From contig NZ_CP059692.1 in the NCBI RefSeq assembly GCF_014058705.1, positions 2,423,001 to 2,487,000 on the forward strand: 64,000 nucleotides of DNA. The letters run 5' to 3'. The position numbers were made by a program, and so were the translations under genes. The notes beneath the pieces are model-generated. The model did no database searches and was not told where the DNA came from. It saw only the letters and a list, made by a program, of their open reading frames with translations. This DNA is from Aureimonas mangrovi. GTDB taxonomy: Bacteria; Pseudomonadota; Alphaproteobacteria; Rhizobiales; Rhizobiaceae. The first letter of the stretch is position 1. Each line of letters begins with the position of its first letter. Of this stretch, positions 52,262 to 63,903 are shown piece after piece.

Positions 52262-54895
52262 ATGCGCAACGAAGACGGGCAGACCATCCGGCTCGAGGAC
52301 TATCGGCCCTACGACTATCTCGTCCATTCGGTCGATCTCGACTTCACGCTCGGCGACGGCGAAACGACCGTGCGCTCGCGCCTCATCCTCGAACGCCGGC
52401 CCGGTGAGGAAGGCTATGCCGACCTCGTTCTCGACGGCGACGAGATCGAGATGACCTCGATCGCGGTGGACGGCGCACCGTTGGAGGCCGGCCTCTACGA
52501 ACTGACGCCCGAGCGCCTCGTCATCCAGGCCGTGCCGCAGGAGGGCCGCTTCACGCTGGAGGTCGTCACGCGCCTTGAGCCGGAGAAGAACTCCAAGCTG
52601 ATGGGCCTGTATCGGACGAAGGGTGTCTGGTGCACGCAGTGCGAGGCGGAGGGCTTCCGGCGCATCACCTTCTTCCCGGATCGCCCGGACGTGCTGTCGC
52701 GCTACCGGGTGCGCGTGGAGGCCGACCGCGCGGCCGCCCCCATCCTCCTGTCGAACGGCAACCCGGGAGAGCGCGGCGAGCTGCCGGGCGGCCGCCACTT
52801 CGCGGTTTGGGACGACCCGCACCCCAAGCCCTCCTATCTCTTCGCGCTGGTGGCCGGCGACCTCGACGTCCTGACCGACGGTTTCACCACGGCCGGCGGG
52901 CGCAAAGTGGATCTTGCGATCTACACCGAGAAGGGCCTTGCGGGCCGCGCGGCCTACGCGATGGACGCGCTGAAGCGCTCGATGGTGTGGGACGAGAAGC
53001 GTTTCGGCCGCGAATACGATCTCGACATCTTCAACATCGTCGCCGTGTCGGACTTCAACATGGGTGCGATGGAGAACAAGGGTCTCAACGTCTTCAACCA
53101 CAAATACGTGCTGCTCGACCCGCAGACCGCGACCGACGGCGACTATGCGGGCGTGGAGACCGTGATCGCCCACGAGTATTTCCACAATTGGACCGGCAAC
53201 AGAATCACTTGCCGGGACTGGTTCCAGCTCTGCCTGAAGGAAGGGCTGACGGTTTATCGCGACCAGGAGTTCTCGGCCGACGAGCGATCGCGCGCCGTCA
53301 AGCGCATCGCGAGCGTCGCGAGTCTGCGCGCCCACCAGTTCCCAGAGGACCAGGGGCCGCTTCAGCATCCGGTGCGCCCGACGCGCTACCGCGAGATCAA
53401 CAACTTCTACACGGCGACCGTCTACGACAAGGGCGCCGAGCTCGTGCGCATGATCGCGACGATCCTCGGCGAAGACGGCTTCCGCGCCGGGATGGACCTC
53501 TATTTCGAACGCCATGACGGCGAGGCGACGACGATCGAGGCGTTCATCGCCTGCTTCGAGGAGGTGACCGGCACCGACCTCACCCAGTTCGCGCTCTGGT
53601 ATTCGCAGGCCGGCACGCCGACGCTGACGGTGCGCGAGAGCTTTGAGGCCGGCACGCTGACGCTCACTTTGTCTCAGCATCTCGACGGGGGCGCGGCGCA
53701 GACCGGCACGGCGCCGATGCACCTGCCGGTGCGCTTCGCCCTCGTCGGCCCGGACGGCGCCGAGATCGACGCGAAAGCCGAGAGCGCCGAGGCGCGCGTG
53801 GCGGACGGCATCATCCACCTGACCACCGCCGAGGCGACGATCGTCTTCACCGGTCTCGCCCAGCGCCCGCTCCTGTCGATCCTGCGCGACTTCTCGGCGC
53901 CGGTGACGCTCGTCCACGAGCAATCGGCCGAAGATCGCGCGGCGCTCGCACGTCGCGATCCCAACGACTACGCCCGCTGGGCGGCGGTGAACGGCCTCGT
54001 CGAGACGATGCTCGTGGGCGCGGCCCGCGAAGGCTTCAGCGAGGCGCGCGACGGCGAGACCATCGACGCCCTCGTGGAAGCGGCAGGCGACGAAAATCTG
54101 GAGCCCGCCCTTCGCGCCCTCATCGCGACGCTTCCCGGCGAGGTGGAGATCGCGCGCCTCGTGGCAAAGGACGTCGATCCGGAGGCCGTTCATGCCGCTC
54201 GCATCGCGGCCCTCACCGCCATCGGCCGGCTCGGCGCCGGCCCGCTCGCGGCCCTGCGCGAAAGCCTTGCGACGGACGCTGACTTCTCGCCGGACGCGGC
54301 GAGCGCGGGGCAGCGCGCCCTGCGCAACGCGGTGCTTGCACCCTTGAGCCTTGCGGCCGGCGATCCCGGCGCGGCGGCGGCGCAATATGCGGGCGCGACG
54401 AACATGACCGACCGCCTCGCCGGTCTTTCCGTGCTCGTCCATCACTTCGCCGGCTCCGCCGCGGCTGAAGATGCGCTCGCAGACTTCTACGGCCGCTTCG
54501 AGACCGACGATCTCGTCATCGACAAGTGGTTCGCGATCCAGGCGACAGCACCGGCCGCCGACACGCTGGAGCGCGTCGCGGCGCTGCAGCGCCATCCGGC
54601 CTTCCGCCTCGCCAATCCCAACCGGGCTCGCTCGCTGATTGGAAGTTTCGCGGCCGCAAACCCCCTCGCCTTCCACCGGGCGGACGGGCGCGGCCAGGCG
54701 TTCGTGGCCGAGCAGCTCGTTGCGCTGGACCGGCTGAATCCGCAGACGGCGGCGCGTCTTGCGACCTCCTTCCGCACCTGGCGCAGCCTCGAGCCGATCC
54801 GCAGGGAGAACGCACGCGCAGCATTGGCTGCGATGCAAGACGAGAAGTCTCTGTCAAAAGACCTGAAAGATATCGTCGAGCGAACCTTGCAATAG
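52262..54895 (+). CDS. pepN: aminopeptidase N (M1 family)
   Basis: Zinc aminopeptidase for the final steps of cytosolic peptide breakdown. 877 aa from the ATG at 52262, close to E. coli PepN (870). The exopeptidase motif GAMENKG is near residue 266 and the zinc site VIAHEYFHNWTGNR, then CLKEGLTVYRDQEF, near 303-325; the catalytic Tyr lies in the NNFYTATVYDKGAELVRM stretch. The C-terminal helical cap ends ENARAALAAMQDEKSLSKDL. An in-frame extension to 52067 is low-complexity and not used. The pleC-like kinase gene follows after 202 bases. Confidence 0.96.
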   Translation: MRNEDGQTIRLEDYRPYDYLVHSVDLDFTLGDGETTVRSRLILERRPGEEGYADLVLDGDEIEMTSIAVDGAPLEAGLYELTPERLVIQAVPQEGRFTLEVVTRLEPEKNSKLMGLYRTKGVWCTQCEAEGFRRITFFPDRPDVLSRYRVRVEADRAAAPILLSNGNPGERGELPGGRHFAVWDDPHPKPSYLFALVAGDLDVLTDGFTTAGGRKVDLAIYTEKGLAGRAAYAMDALKRSMVWDEKRFGREYDLDIFNIVAVSDFNMGAMENKGLNVFNHKYVLLDPQTATDGDYAGVETVIAHEYFHNWTGNRITCRDWFQLCLKEGLTVYRDQEFSADERSRAVKRIASVASLRAHQFPEDQGPLQHPVRPTRYREINNFYTATVYDKGAELVRMIATILGEDGFRAGMDLYFERHDGEATTIEAFIACFEEVTGTDLTQFALWYSQAGTPTLTVRESFEAGTLTLTLSQHLDGGAAQTGTAPMHLPVRFALVGPDGAEIDAKAESAEARVADGIIHLTTAEATIVFTGLAQRPLLSILRDFSAPVTLVHEQSAEDRAALARRDPNDYARWAAVNGLVETMLVGAAREGFSEARDGETIDALVEAAGDENLEPALRALIATLPGEVEIARLVAKDVDPEAVHAARIAALTAIGRLGAGPLAALRESLATDADFSPDAASAGQRALRNAVLAPLSLAAGDPGAAAAQYAGATNMTDRLAGLSVLVHHFAGSAAAEDALADFYGRFETDDLVIDKWFAIQATAPAADTLERVAALQRHPAFRLANPNRARSLIGSFAAANPLAFHRADGRGQAFVAEQLVALDRLNPQTAARLATSFRTWRSLEPIRRENARAALAAMQDEKSLSKDLKDIVERTLQ

Positions 54896-54918
54896 CTTGC
54901 CGCCGCACCAGTGGCCTC

Positions 54919-54951
54919 AATTCCGCCACCGCTGCACAGTGACGGAATTGC
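54919..54951. repeat. inverted repeat between pepN and the histidine kinase
   Basis: CAATTCCG and CGGAATTG are perfect eight-base arms 17 bases apart, starting 24 bases after pepN. There is no T tract. It may be an operator for the kinase gene or a weak terminator. A single TTAAC lies about 20 bases further on, too little for a CtrA call. Confidence 0.35.
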
Positions 54952-55097
54952 TTCGCCAAAAATATGGTTAACGAAACTAGTCTTTCGCGCCCGGGCAAGC
55001 CCTAGACAAGGTCCATCCCCTCTGATTCATTGACGTCAGATTCGGATGTGCGGCGTGCCGGATCGAAGCCAATAACGACGACGAGGGGTCTGATAGG

Positions 55098-57434
<2,337 letters not shown>

Positions 57435-57438
57435 GCGT

Positions 57439-58347
57439 CTATCGCTCGTTCGTCCGGCGCCGCTCATCGCGGATGTGGTCGATGAGGGCCCGCAGCTTGG
57501 GCGCGACGTTCCGCCGGCTCGGATAATAGAGGAAGAAACCCGGAAAGGGCGGGCAGTAGCCCTCCAAGAGCGGCACGAGCGCTCCGCGCTCGATGTGCGG
57601 GCGGAAGGTCTCCTCCATCCCGAAACACATCGCCGCGCCCTCCAGCGCAAGACGCACCATCAGGCCCATGTCGTTCGTCGTGACCTGCGCCTTCACGTCG
57701 ACGGTGAAGTCGCGGCCGTCTTCGGTAAACTCCCAGCGGAACGGCGCGCCACGCGGCGAAGGCCGCCACGTCGAGCAGCGATGGGCTATCAGCTCGCGCG
57801 GATGAACCGGTGCGCCGTGGCGCTCGATGTAGGCCGGAGAGGCGACGGCGAGCTGGCGCTGGTCGCTCGAGACCGGCAGCGCGATCATGTCCTGCGCGAT
57901 GAGTTCGCCGAGCCGGACGGCCGCGTCGTATCCCTCGGCGACGATGTCGATCTCGTCGTCGGTCACGAGGATGTCGAGTTCGACCTCCGGATGCGCCTCG
58001 ATGAAGCGCGCCAGCAGCGGACCGGAGAGGAAGCTCTCGGCGATCGACGAGACCGTCAGCCGGAGTTGTCCGCGAGGACGGCTGCCGAGATGGCGCGTGG
58101 CATCCAGCGCGGCGTGCATCTCGGCGATGGACGGCGCGACGTCGCCGTACAGCCGCTCGCCGGCCTCCGTCAGCCCGACCGAGCGCGTCGTGCGGTGGAC
58201 GAGCGCGATGCCCATCGCGTCCTCCAGCCGCCGGATCGCCTGGCTGACCGCTGAGCGCGTCACACCTAGCCTGTCGGCCGCGGCGCGGAAACTGCGCTCT
58301 TCCGCCACCACGACAAAGACGGCAAGGCCACCGAAATCCTCTCGCAT
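57439..58347 (-). CDS. LysR-family transcriptional regulator
   Basis: 302-aa LysR-type regulator. The helix-turn-helix is FGGLAVFVVVAEERSFRAAA then LGVTRSAVSQAIRRLEDAMG and LVHRTTRSVGLTEAGERL. The ligand domain from about 90 contains VELDILVTDDEIDIVAEGYD and CFGMEETFRPHIERGALV. It is divergent from the SDR gene with 126 bases between and probably controls it. Its stop is four bases after that of the convergent pleC-like gene. Confidence 0.93.
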   Translation of the reverse strand: MREDFGGLAVFVVVAEERSFRAAADRLGVTRSAVSQAIRRLEDAMGIALVHRTTRSVGLTEAGERLYGDVAPSIAEMHAALDATRHLGSRPRGQLRLTVSSIAESFLSGPLLARFIEAHPEVELDILVTDDEIDIVAEGYDAAVRLGELIAQDMIALPVSSDQRQLAVASPAYIERHGAPVHPRELIAHRCSTWRPSPRGAPFRWEFTEDGRDFTVDVKAQVTTNDMGLMVRLALEGAAMCFGMEETFRPHIERGALVPLLEGYCPPFPGFFLYYPSRRNVAPKLRALIDHIRDERRRTNER

Positions 58348-58385
58348 TGGTTAGTCCCTCTTACCGCCGAGGAAAAGAATGGCCA

Positions 58386-58406
58386 GCTTCCGACGACATT
58401 GGAAGC
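58386..58406. promoter_or_regulatory. interrupted palindrome in the LysR/SDR divergent region
   Basis: GCTTCC and GGAAGC lie nine bases apart, giving a 21-base dyad. LysR-type regulators often bind dyads of this size between divergent promoters. Binding by the adjacent regulator is inferred. Confidence 0.4.
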
Positions 58407-58473
58407 CCCATAGTGTCCGTGTCGCGGCGCCCCCGAGGCGTCGTGCATCGAAATCGGAAATGCGGGAACGATC

Positions 58474-59205
58474 ATGGCCCTCGACAAGACCATTCTCATT
58501 ACCGGCGCATCCAGCGGCATCGGCGTCGGCATTGCGCGCGAACTCGCGGCGGCGGGCGCGACGCTCATGCTCGGCGCGCGCCGCACCGACCGGCTCGACG
58601 CGCTGGCCGAAGAACTCCGCGCCAACGGCGCGCGCGTCGAGACACAGCGCCTCGACGTGACGGACCGGGCGGACGTGCAGCGCTTCGCGGATGCGGGGCG
58701 CGAACGCCTCGGCCGAGTGGACGCCATCGTCAACAATGCCGGCATCATGCCGCTTTCGCCGATGGCCTCCCTCAAGGTCGACGAGTGGGACGCGATGGTG
58801 GACGTTAACATCAAGGGCGTCCTCTACGGCATCGCCGCCGTTCTGCCGGAAATGACGGCGCGCGGCTCAGGCCACGTCGTCAACATCGCCTCCATCGGCG
58901 CGCTTGCCGTTTCGCCGACCGCCGCCGTCTACTGCGCCACGAAGTTCGCGGTGCGCGCCATCTCGGACGGACTTCGCCAAGAGCATTCGGACATTCGCGT
59001 CACCTGCATCCATCCGGGCGTCGTCGAAAGCGAGCTCGCCAGCACCATCACCGACGAGACGGCGGCGGAGGCGATGAAGTCCTATCGCGCCATCGCGCTC
59101 CAGCCGGACGCGATCGGCCGTGCCGTGCGCTACGCGCTGGAGCAGCCCGAGGACGTCGATGTCGGCGAGATCGTCGTGCGTCCGACGCGGGCCTCGGCCT
59201 ACTGA
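58474..59205 (+). CDS. short-chain dehydrogenase/reductase
   Basis: 243-aa NAD(P)-dependent oxidoreductase of the classical SDR type. Cofactor motif TGASSGIGVGIARELA is at about 9-24, NNAGIM near 88, the catalytic Ser in VNIASIGALAVSPTAA and Tyr-X3-Lys in YCATKFAV. Residues ARRTDR after the second strand favour NADP. Substrate unknown; homologues act on alcohols or ketones. Under likely control of the divergent LysR gene. The stop overlaps the start of the Atu4866-type gene (TGATG). Confidence 0.93.
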   Translation: MALDKTILITGASSGIGVGIARELAAAGATLMLGARRTDRLDALAEELRANGARVETQRLDVTDRADVQRFADAGRERLGRVDAIVNNAGIMPLSPMASLKVDEWDAMVDVNIKGVLYGIAAVLPEMTARGSGHVVNIASIGALAVSPTAAVYCATKFAVRAISDGLRQEHSDIRVTCIHPGVVESELASTITDETAAEAMKSYRAIALQPDAIGRAVRYALEQPEDVDVGEIVVRPTRASAY

Positions 59206-59531
59206 TGCGCGCCATTGCCCTCCCGAAAGTCGCGGCGATCCTCGCCGCGGCGCTCGCCACGATCACGCTGACGGAGACCACAATGGCGCAGACCAGCCAT
59301 CCCTATCTCGGCATGTGGGTGACCGAGGACGGTCACGTCCGGCAGGAGCTCCTGCCGAACGGGCGCTACGACGAGGCGCGCGGCTCGCGCCAGAGCGTCT
59401 ATACGGGGCGCTACGAGGTGAACGGCACCCACATCGACTACTGGGACGACACCGGCTTCACCGCCGACGGAACCTTCGTCGACGAGGACACGCTGCACCA
59501 CGGCGGTATGGTGTTCCGGCGCGAGCGTTAA
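59205..59531 (+). CDS. Atu4866-domain protein
   Basis: 108-aa protein whose second half matches the Atu4866 family, a small beta-barrel with no known function. Signal peptide LPKVAAILAAALATITLTETTMAQ precedes SHPYLGMWVTEDGHVRQELL, YDEARGSRQSVYTGRYEVNG and HIDYWDDTGFTADGTFVDE. The start overlaps the SDR stop, so they are translated together. Its stop shares TTAA with the glnE stop on the opposite strand. Such proteins often stand beside oxidoreductases, and a redox or ligand-binding role is possible. Confidence 0.82.
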   Translation: MRAIALPKVAAILAAALATITLTETTMAQTSHPYLGMWVTEDGHVRQELLPNGRYDEARGSRQSVYTGRYEVNGTHIDYWDDTGFTADGTFVDEDTLHHGGMVFRRER

Positions 59532-62467
59532 TCTTCCGTTTGCAGCGGCAGGAGCGCCTCGAAGCGCTCGCGTACCGCGCCCGCCAGGCGATCGAGCTCC
59601 GGCTCGATCGCCGCCACGTCGTCGACGCCGATCGAGCGTGCCACGCGCTCGGCGAGCCCCCTCGGCAGTGCCGCCACGTCATGAACGCCGTCGCGGCCAA
59701 GCCGGATCAGCTGGATCACGCGCGTGAAGGCGCGCATCGCGGGGGCGAGGCACGGGCCGCCGGCCTGTTTCTCCTCCAATGCCTCCAGCACCTCGGCCGT
59801 CGGTCGGCCGACGAACTCGGCCGGGACGAGCCCGATGAGAATCGCCCATTGCGCGATGAATTCGAGATCGACCAGCCCGCCCGGCCGTAGCTTCAGGTCC
59901 AGCGCACCGCGCCCCGGCTTGTCGCGCTCGATCCGCGCGCGCATCGTCGCGGCGTCCGCAGCGACCTCGCTCGGCTCGCGCGGCGCGGAGACGACGGCGC
60001 GCACGACCTGAGCCACCTCTTCCATCAGCGCCGCGTCCCCGCCGATCGGGCGTGATCGTGTCAGCGCCATGCGCTCCCACGTCCAGGCCTCTTTCTCCTG
60101 ATAGCGGCGGAAGGCGTCGACCTGCGTGGCGAGCGGACCCTTGTTGCCCGAGGGGCGCAGGCGGAAATCCACCTCGTACAGGATGCCGTCGCGCATCGGC
60201 GCGGTCAGGCCCGAGATCAGTCGCTGCGTCAGCCGCGTGTAGTAGGTCGAGACGGGCAGCGGACGTTCGCCGTCCGAATCCTCGGCACCCTCGTCGTGAT
60301 CGTAGAAGAGGATGAGATCGACATCGGATGTCGCGGTCAGTTCGCGGCTGCCGAGCCGGCCGAGGCCATGCAGCGCGACGCGCCCGCCCGCGACATGGCC
60401 GTGCCGCATGGCGAACTCGCGCGTCACGGCCTTCAGGAGCGCGGCGAGGATCGCTTCGGCGAGATCGGAAAAGGCGACGCCCGCCTCCTCCCCCGTCACC
60501 GCGCCGGAGAGAAGCCGCACGCCGATGAGAAAGCGCTGCTCACTGGCGAAGGCGCGCAGGCGGTCCAGTTCCTCCTCGTGCGAGCCCGCCTCCGTCATGA
60601 AGACGTCCAGCCGCTCGGCGAGCGCGGCGGGATCGGGCAGTTCGCCGTAGAAGGCGGGATCGAGCAGAGCGTCGAAGACGTGCGGACGCTGGGCGATCGT
60701 CTCGGCCAGCCCCGGCGCGGAAGTGATGATCGTCGCCAGGAGTTCCAGGAGCTTCGGGTTGGAGGCGATGAGCGCGAAGAACTGCAGACCGGAAGGCAGC
60801 CCGGCAAGGAAACGGTCGAACGAAACGATCGCCGCATCCGGATCTCGCGCGCCGGCGAAGGCCGAGACGAGCGAGGGCAGGACGGCGCGCAGATGCTCGC
60901 GCGCGCCCTCGGAGCGAAGCGCCCGGTGGCGCGAGGCGCCCCAGCCGGCGATGAGCCGGGCGACGTCCTGCGGCCGGCCGAAACCCTGGGCGGTCAGCCA
61001 TTCCAGCGCCTCAGCGTCCTCTTCATCGGACAGCGCATCGAGGACCGGGGCTTCCGCCTCGGCGCTCTTCCTCTCCCCGCTCCGCGCGAACAGGCCCGAA
61101 AAGCGCGTCTTCACACGCCGCAGATGGCCCAGAAGCATGTCCGAGAAGGCATCGACGGTGTCGATGCCTAGAAGCCGGGCGATCCTCAGAAGCTCCTCTT
61201 CGGTCTCGGGCAGCGTGTGGGTCTGCTCGTCGGCGACCATCTGCACGGCGTGTTCGACGCGGCGCAGGAACCAGTAGCTTTCGGTCAGCTCGCGCGCCAT
61301 GCCGGCATCGATCCAGCCACCTTCGGCAAGGCGGCGAAGCGCCTTGTCCGTCCGCCGGGTGCGAAGCTGCGGGGCGCGACCGCCCGCGATGAGCTGCTGC
61401 GTCTGCGCGAAGAATTCGACCTCGCGGATGCCGCCGCGCCCGAGCTTCACGTCATGGCCGGGCACGGCGATACGGTCGAAGCCGCGATGGCGGTCCATCC
61501 GCTCCTTCATCGCCTCGATGCCGCGAAGGGCCGCGAAATCCAGATATCGACGCCATACGAAGGGCGAGATCGCCGCGCGGAACTCGCGCGAGGCGGCGCG
61601 ATCGCCCGCGATGCTGCGCGCCTTGATGAGGGCGACGCGCTCCCAGTCGCGCCCCGAGCTTTCGTAGTAGACGAGCGCGGTCGGCAGCGGGATGGCGAGC
61701 GGCATCGCGGAGGGGTCCGGCCGCAGGCGCAGATCCGTGCGGAAGACGTAGCCGTCGCGCGTGCGCTCGCCGATCATGCGCACCAGCCGGCGGGCCACCC
61801 GCGAGAAGGTCTCGACGCTCTCGGCGACGTCCACGATTGCCGGCGCGTCGGGGTCGAAGAAGAGGATGAGGTCAATGTCGGAGGAATAGTTCAGCTCGCG
61901 TCCGCCGAGCTTGCCCATTCCGAGCACGAAGAGCCCGCAGCCCTTTTCCGGATTGCCCGGATCCGGCAAGACGAGCTGGCCCTTGCTGTGCAGGTCGAGC
62001 AGGCAGAAGCGCAAGGCGCGTGCCACGCAGGCTTCGGCGAGGTCGGAGAGATCGGCCGTCGTGCGCGCCGCGTCCGCCGCGCCGAAGAGATCACGCAGCG
62101 CGATCAGGAGAGCCGCCTCGGCCTTCGCCTCCCGCAGCTCGCTCATCAACGCGCTCTCGCTGCCGCCGGGCTCCAGCGGCGCGCGCAACGCCTCGACGAT
62201 GGCCCGCACGCGTTCCCCCGCGTCTTCGGTCAGGAGCCGGGCCGGCCAGTGCGGCCGGCGCAGCATGGTGCCGCCGAGAAAAGGCGAGAGATCGAGGACG
62301 GCGCCGATCCGCTCGCGATCCGCCGAAGGCGCTTCGAGGAACCCGGCGAAATCGACGAGACCGGCCTCCGTTGCCGCCTTGCGCAGATCGGCGAGCCAGC
62401 TCGCGGCACGCTCTGCGTCGAGCGGGCGAAGCGGCGTCTGCCCGCCGATGCGAAGTTCGCCCGCCAT
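59528..62467 (-). CDS. glnE: bifunctional glutamine-synthetase adenylyltransferase/deadenylase
   Basis: Adds or removes AMP on glutamine synthetase in response to nitrogen status through PII. 979 aa (E. coli 946). Two nucleotidyltransferase domains: the N-terminal, AMP-removing one with GKLGGRELNYSSDIDLILFF near 182-202, and the C-terminal, adenylylating one with GRLGSRELTATSDVDLILFY near 700-720; the DXD of both is intact. The linker with GRGGIREVEFFAQ and PGGLVDLEFIAQW is standard. Codes on the minus strand, followed upstream by the two-component pair. Confidence 0.96.
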   Translation of the reverse strand: MAGELRIGGQTPLRPLDAERAASWLADLRKAATEAGLVDFAGFLEAPSADRERIGAVLDLSPFLGGTMLRRPHWPARLLTEDAGERVRAIVEALRAPLEPGGSESALMSELREAKAEAALLIALRDLFGAADAARTTADLSDLAEACVARALRFCLLDLHSKGQLVLPDPGNPEKGCGLFVLGMGKLGGRELNYSSDIDLILFFDPDAPAIVDVAESVETFSRVARRLVRMIGERTRDGYVFRTDLRLRPDPSAMPLAIPLPTALVYYESSGRDWERVALIKARSIAGDRAASREFRAAISPFVWRRYLDFAALRGIEAMKERMDRHRGFDRIAVPGHDVKLGRGGIREVEFFAQTQQLIAGGRAPQLRTRRTDKALRRLAEGGWIDAGMARELTESYWFLRRVEHAVQMVADEQTHTLPETEEELLRIARLLGIDTVDAFSDMLLGHLRRVKTRFSGLFARSGERKSAEAEAPVLDALSDEEDAEALEWLTAQGFGRPQDVARLIAGWGASRHRALRSEGAREHLRAVLPSLVSAFAGARDPDAAIVSFDRFLAGLPSGLQFFALIASNPKLLELLATIITSAPGLAETIAQRPHVFDALLDPAFYGELPDPAALAERLDVFMTEAGSHEEELDRLRAFASEQRFLIGVRLLSGAVTGEEAGVAFSDLAEAILAALLKAVTREFAMRHGHVAGGRVALHGLGRLGSRELTATSDVDLILFYDHDEGAEDSDGERPLPVSTYYTRLTQRLISGLTAPMRDGILYEVDFRLRPSGNKGPLATQVDAFRRYQEKEAWTWERMALTRSRPIGGDAALMEEVAQVVRAVVSAPREPSEVAADAATMRARIERDKPGRGALDLKLRPGGLVDLEFIAQWAILIGLVPAEFVGRPTAEVLEALEEKQAGGPCLAPAMRAFTRVIQLIRLGRDGVHDVAALPRGLAERVARSIGVDDVAAIEPELDRLAGAVRERFEALLPLQTED

Positions 62468-62487
62468 GTTCCCTCCCCTCGCGGCTT

Positions 62488-63900
62488 CTATCCCGTTCGC
62501 TCTTCGGCCGTTCCGGCCGGAAAGTCGAGCCGCACGCGAAGACCTGGGGCAGCGTCCTCCAGGGTCAGCGTACCATCGTGGAGACCGGCGATCGCCTGCA
62601 CCAGCGAAAGGCCAAGGCCGGAGCCCGGCCGCGTGCGGCTTTCGTCCAGTCGGTAGAAGCGTTCGAGGACCCGCTCACGCTGGCCTTCGGGGATGCCGGG
62701 CCCGTTGTCGGAGACGCTCAACGAAACGCGTCCGTCGGGCTTCTCCTCGAGGGTCACCGCGATCGCGACCGGCCGCTCCTGCCCGCCGGCATATTTCAGC
62801 GCGTTGTCGACAAGGTTGGAAAGCGCCTGCGCCATCAGTTCGCGGCTGACATGGGCGATGACGGAGGGCGGCGTCTTGACGGTGAGGCTGGCGCCCTCGT
62901 CCTCGGCGACCGGCTCGTAGAGTTCGGCGACGTCGCGCACGATCTGCGACAGATCCGTCTCGACCTTCTCGACCGGGTGAAAACCGGCCTCGACGCGGCT
63001 GATCATCAGGAGCGCGTCAAACGTGCGGATCATCCCGTCGGCCTCCGCCATCGCCGCCTCCAGCGCGGCGCGCGGATCGGCGTCGCCGGAACGGTCCGCC
63101 ACGGCAGCCTCGGCGCGGTTGCGCAGGCGCGTCAGCGGCGTTCGCAGATCGTGCGCGATGTTGTCGGAGACCTGTCGCAGGCCCACCTGCAAAAGCGCGA
63201 TGCGCGCCAGAAGCGTGTTGAGGCTCTCCGACATGCGGTCGAACTCGTCGCCCGCGCCCGTGACCGGAAGGCGTTCGTTGAGGTCGCCCGACAGGATGCG
63301 CGCCGAGGAGGCCGAGAGCCGGTCGATGCGCTGGAGCGCGGTGCGGCCGACGAAGAACCAGGCCAGCAGCGCGCCCACGCCCATCAGCGCCAGCGCCAGG
63401 GTCAGCGCGTTGCGCACGATCAGGCGGAAGCGCTCCTGGTCGGTCTGGTCGCGCCCCACGAGAATGCGCATTCCGTTCGGAAGCTGCACCACCTCGGCCA
63501 TCGCAAGATGGAGGTCGTCGCCCTCGTCGTCGTCGAAGCGCTCATAGGCGAAGAGGCGGTCGGTGAAGCCGGTGCGGTCGAGAACGCCGACATCGAGGCT
63601 CTCGACATTGCCGGCGAGGATCCGCCCCGTTGCGTCTGTCATGAGGTAGAGCGAGGCGCCGGGCTGGCGCGAGCGGCGGTCTATCGAGCGCACGAGGCCG
63701 ACGATGCCGGCGCGCTGGTAGAGCGTGCCGAGCTCGGCGAGTTCCTCGTCGATCGTCTCGCGCGTCTGGTTCAGGATGATGCCGGACGCGGTGGCGGTGA
63801 CGTAGACGACGAGCGCCACCGCGAACACGGCGAAGAGCGCGAGATAGACGGCCGAGAGACGCACGGACGTCATGCGCATCATGGCGCGCAGGCGGTTCAA
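62488..63900 (-). CDS. sensor histidine kinase with HAMP domain
   Basis: 470-aa EnvZ-type sensor kinase. Membrane segments at about 14-36 and 167-188 flank a periplasmic domain of about 130 residues. HAMP follows (VGRTALQRIDRLSASSARIL), then HisKA with His250 in DNIAHDLRTPLTRLRNRAE, and the ATPase with NLVDNALKYAGG, DNGPGIPEGQ and GSGLGLSLVQAI. The partner response regulator gene ends four bases upstream of the ATG. The order regulator-kinase-glnE matches rhizobial genomes as I recall; signal unknown. Confidence 0.92.
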   Translation of the reverse strand: MNRLRAMMRMTSVRLSAVYLALFAVFAVALVVYVTATASGIILNQTRETIDEELAELGTLYQRAGIVGLVRSIDRRSRQPGASLYLMTDATGRILAGNVESLDVGVLDRTGFTDRLFAYERFDDDEGDDLHLAMAEVVQLPNGMRILVGRDQTDQERFRLIVRNALTLALALMGVGALLAWFFVGRTALQRIDRLSASSARILSGDLNERLPVTGAGDEFDRMSESLNTLLARIALLQVGLRQVSDNIAHDLRTPLTRLRNRAEAAVADRSGDADPRAALEAAMAEADGMIRTFDALLMISRVEAGFHPVEKVETDLSQIVRDVAELYEPVAEDEGASLTVKTPPSVIAHVSRELMAQALSNLVDNALKYAGGQERPVAIAVTLEEKPDGRVSLSVSDNGPGIPEGQRERVLERFYRLDESRTRPGSGLGLSLVQAIAGLHDGTLTLEDAAPGLRVRLDFPAGTAEERTG

Positions 63901-63903
63901 GGT

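Noticed and set aside
52133-54838. 901-codon open frame on the minus strand opposite pepN
   Set aside because: It mirrors a certain pepN gene, its protein is Arg/Ala/His-rich low-complexity with no motif, and GC-rich coding strands commonly leave the opposite frame open.
54955-54990. CtrA box upstream of the pleC-like gene
   Set aside because: Only one TTAAC half-site is present; the second half at N7 spacing is too degenerate to claim.
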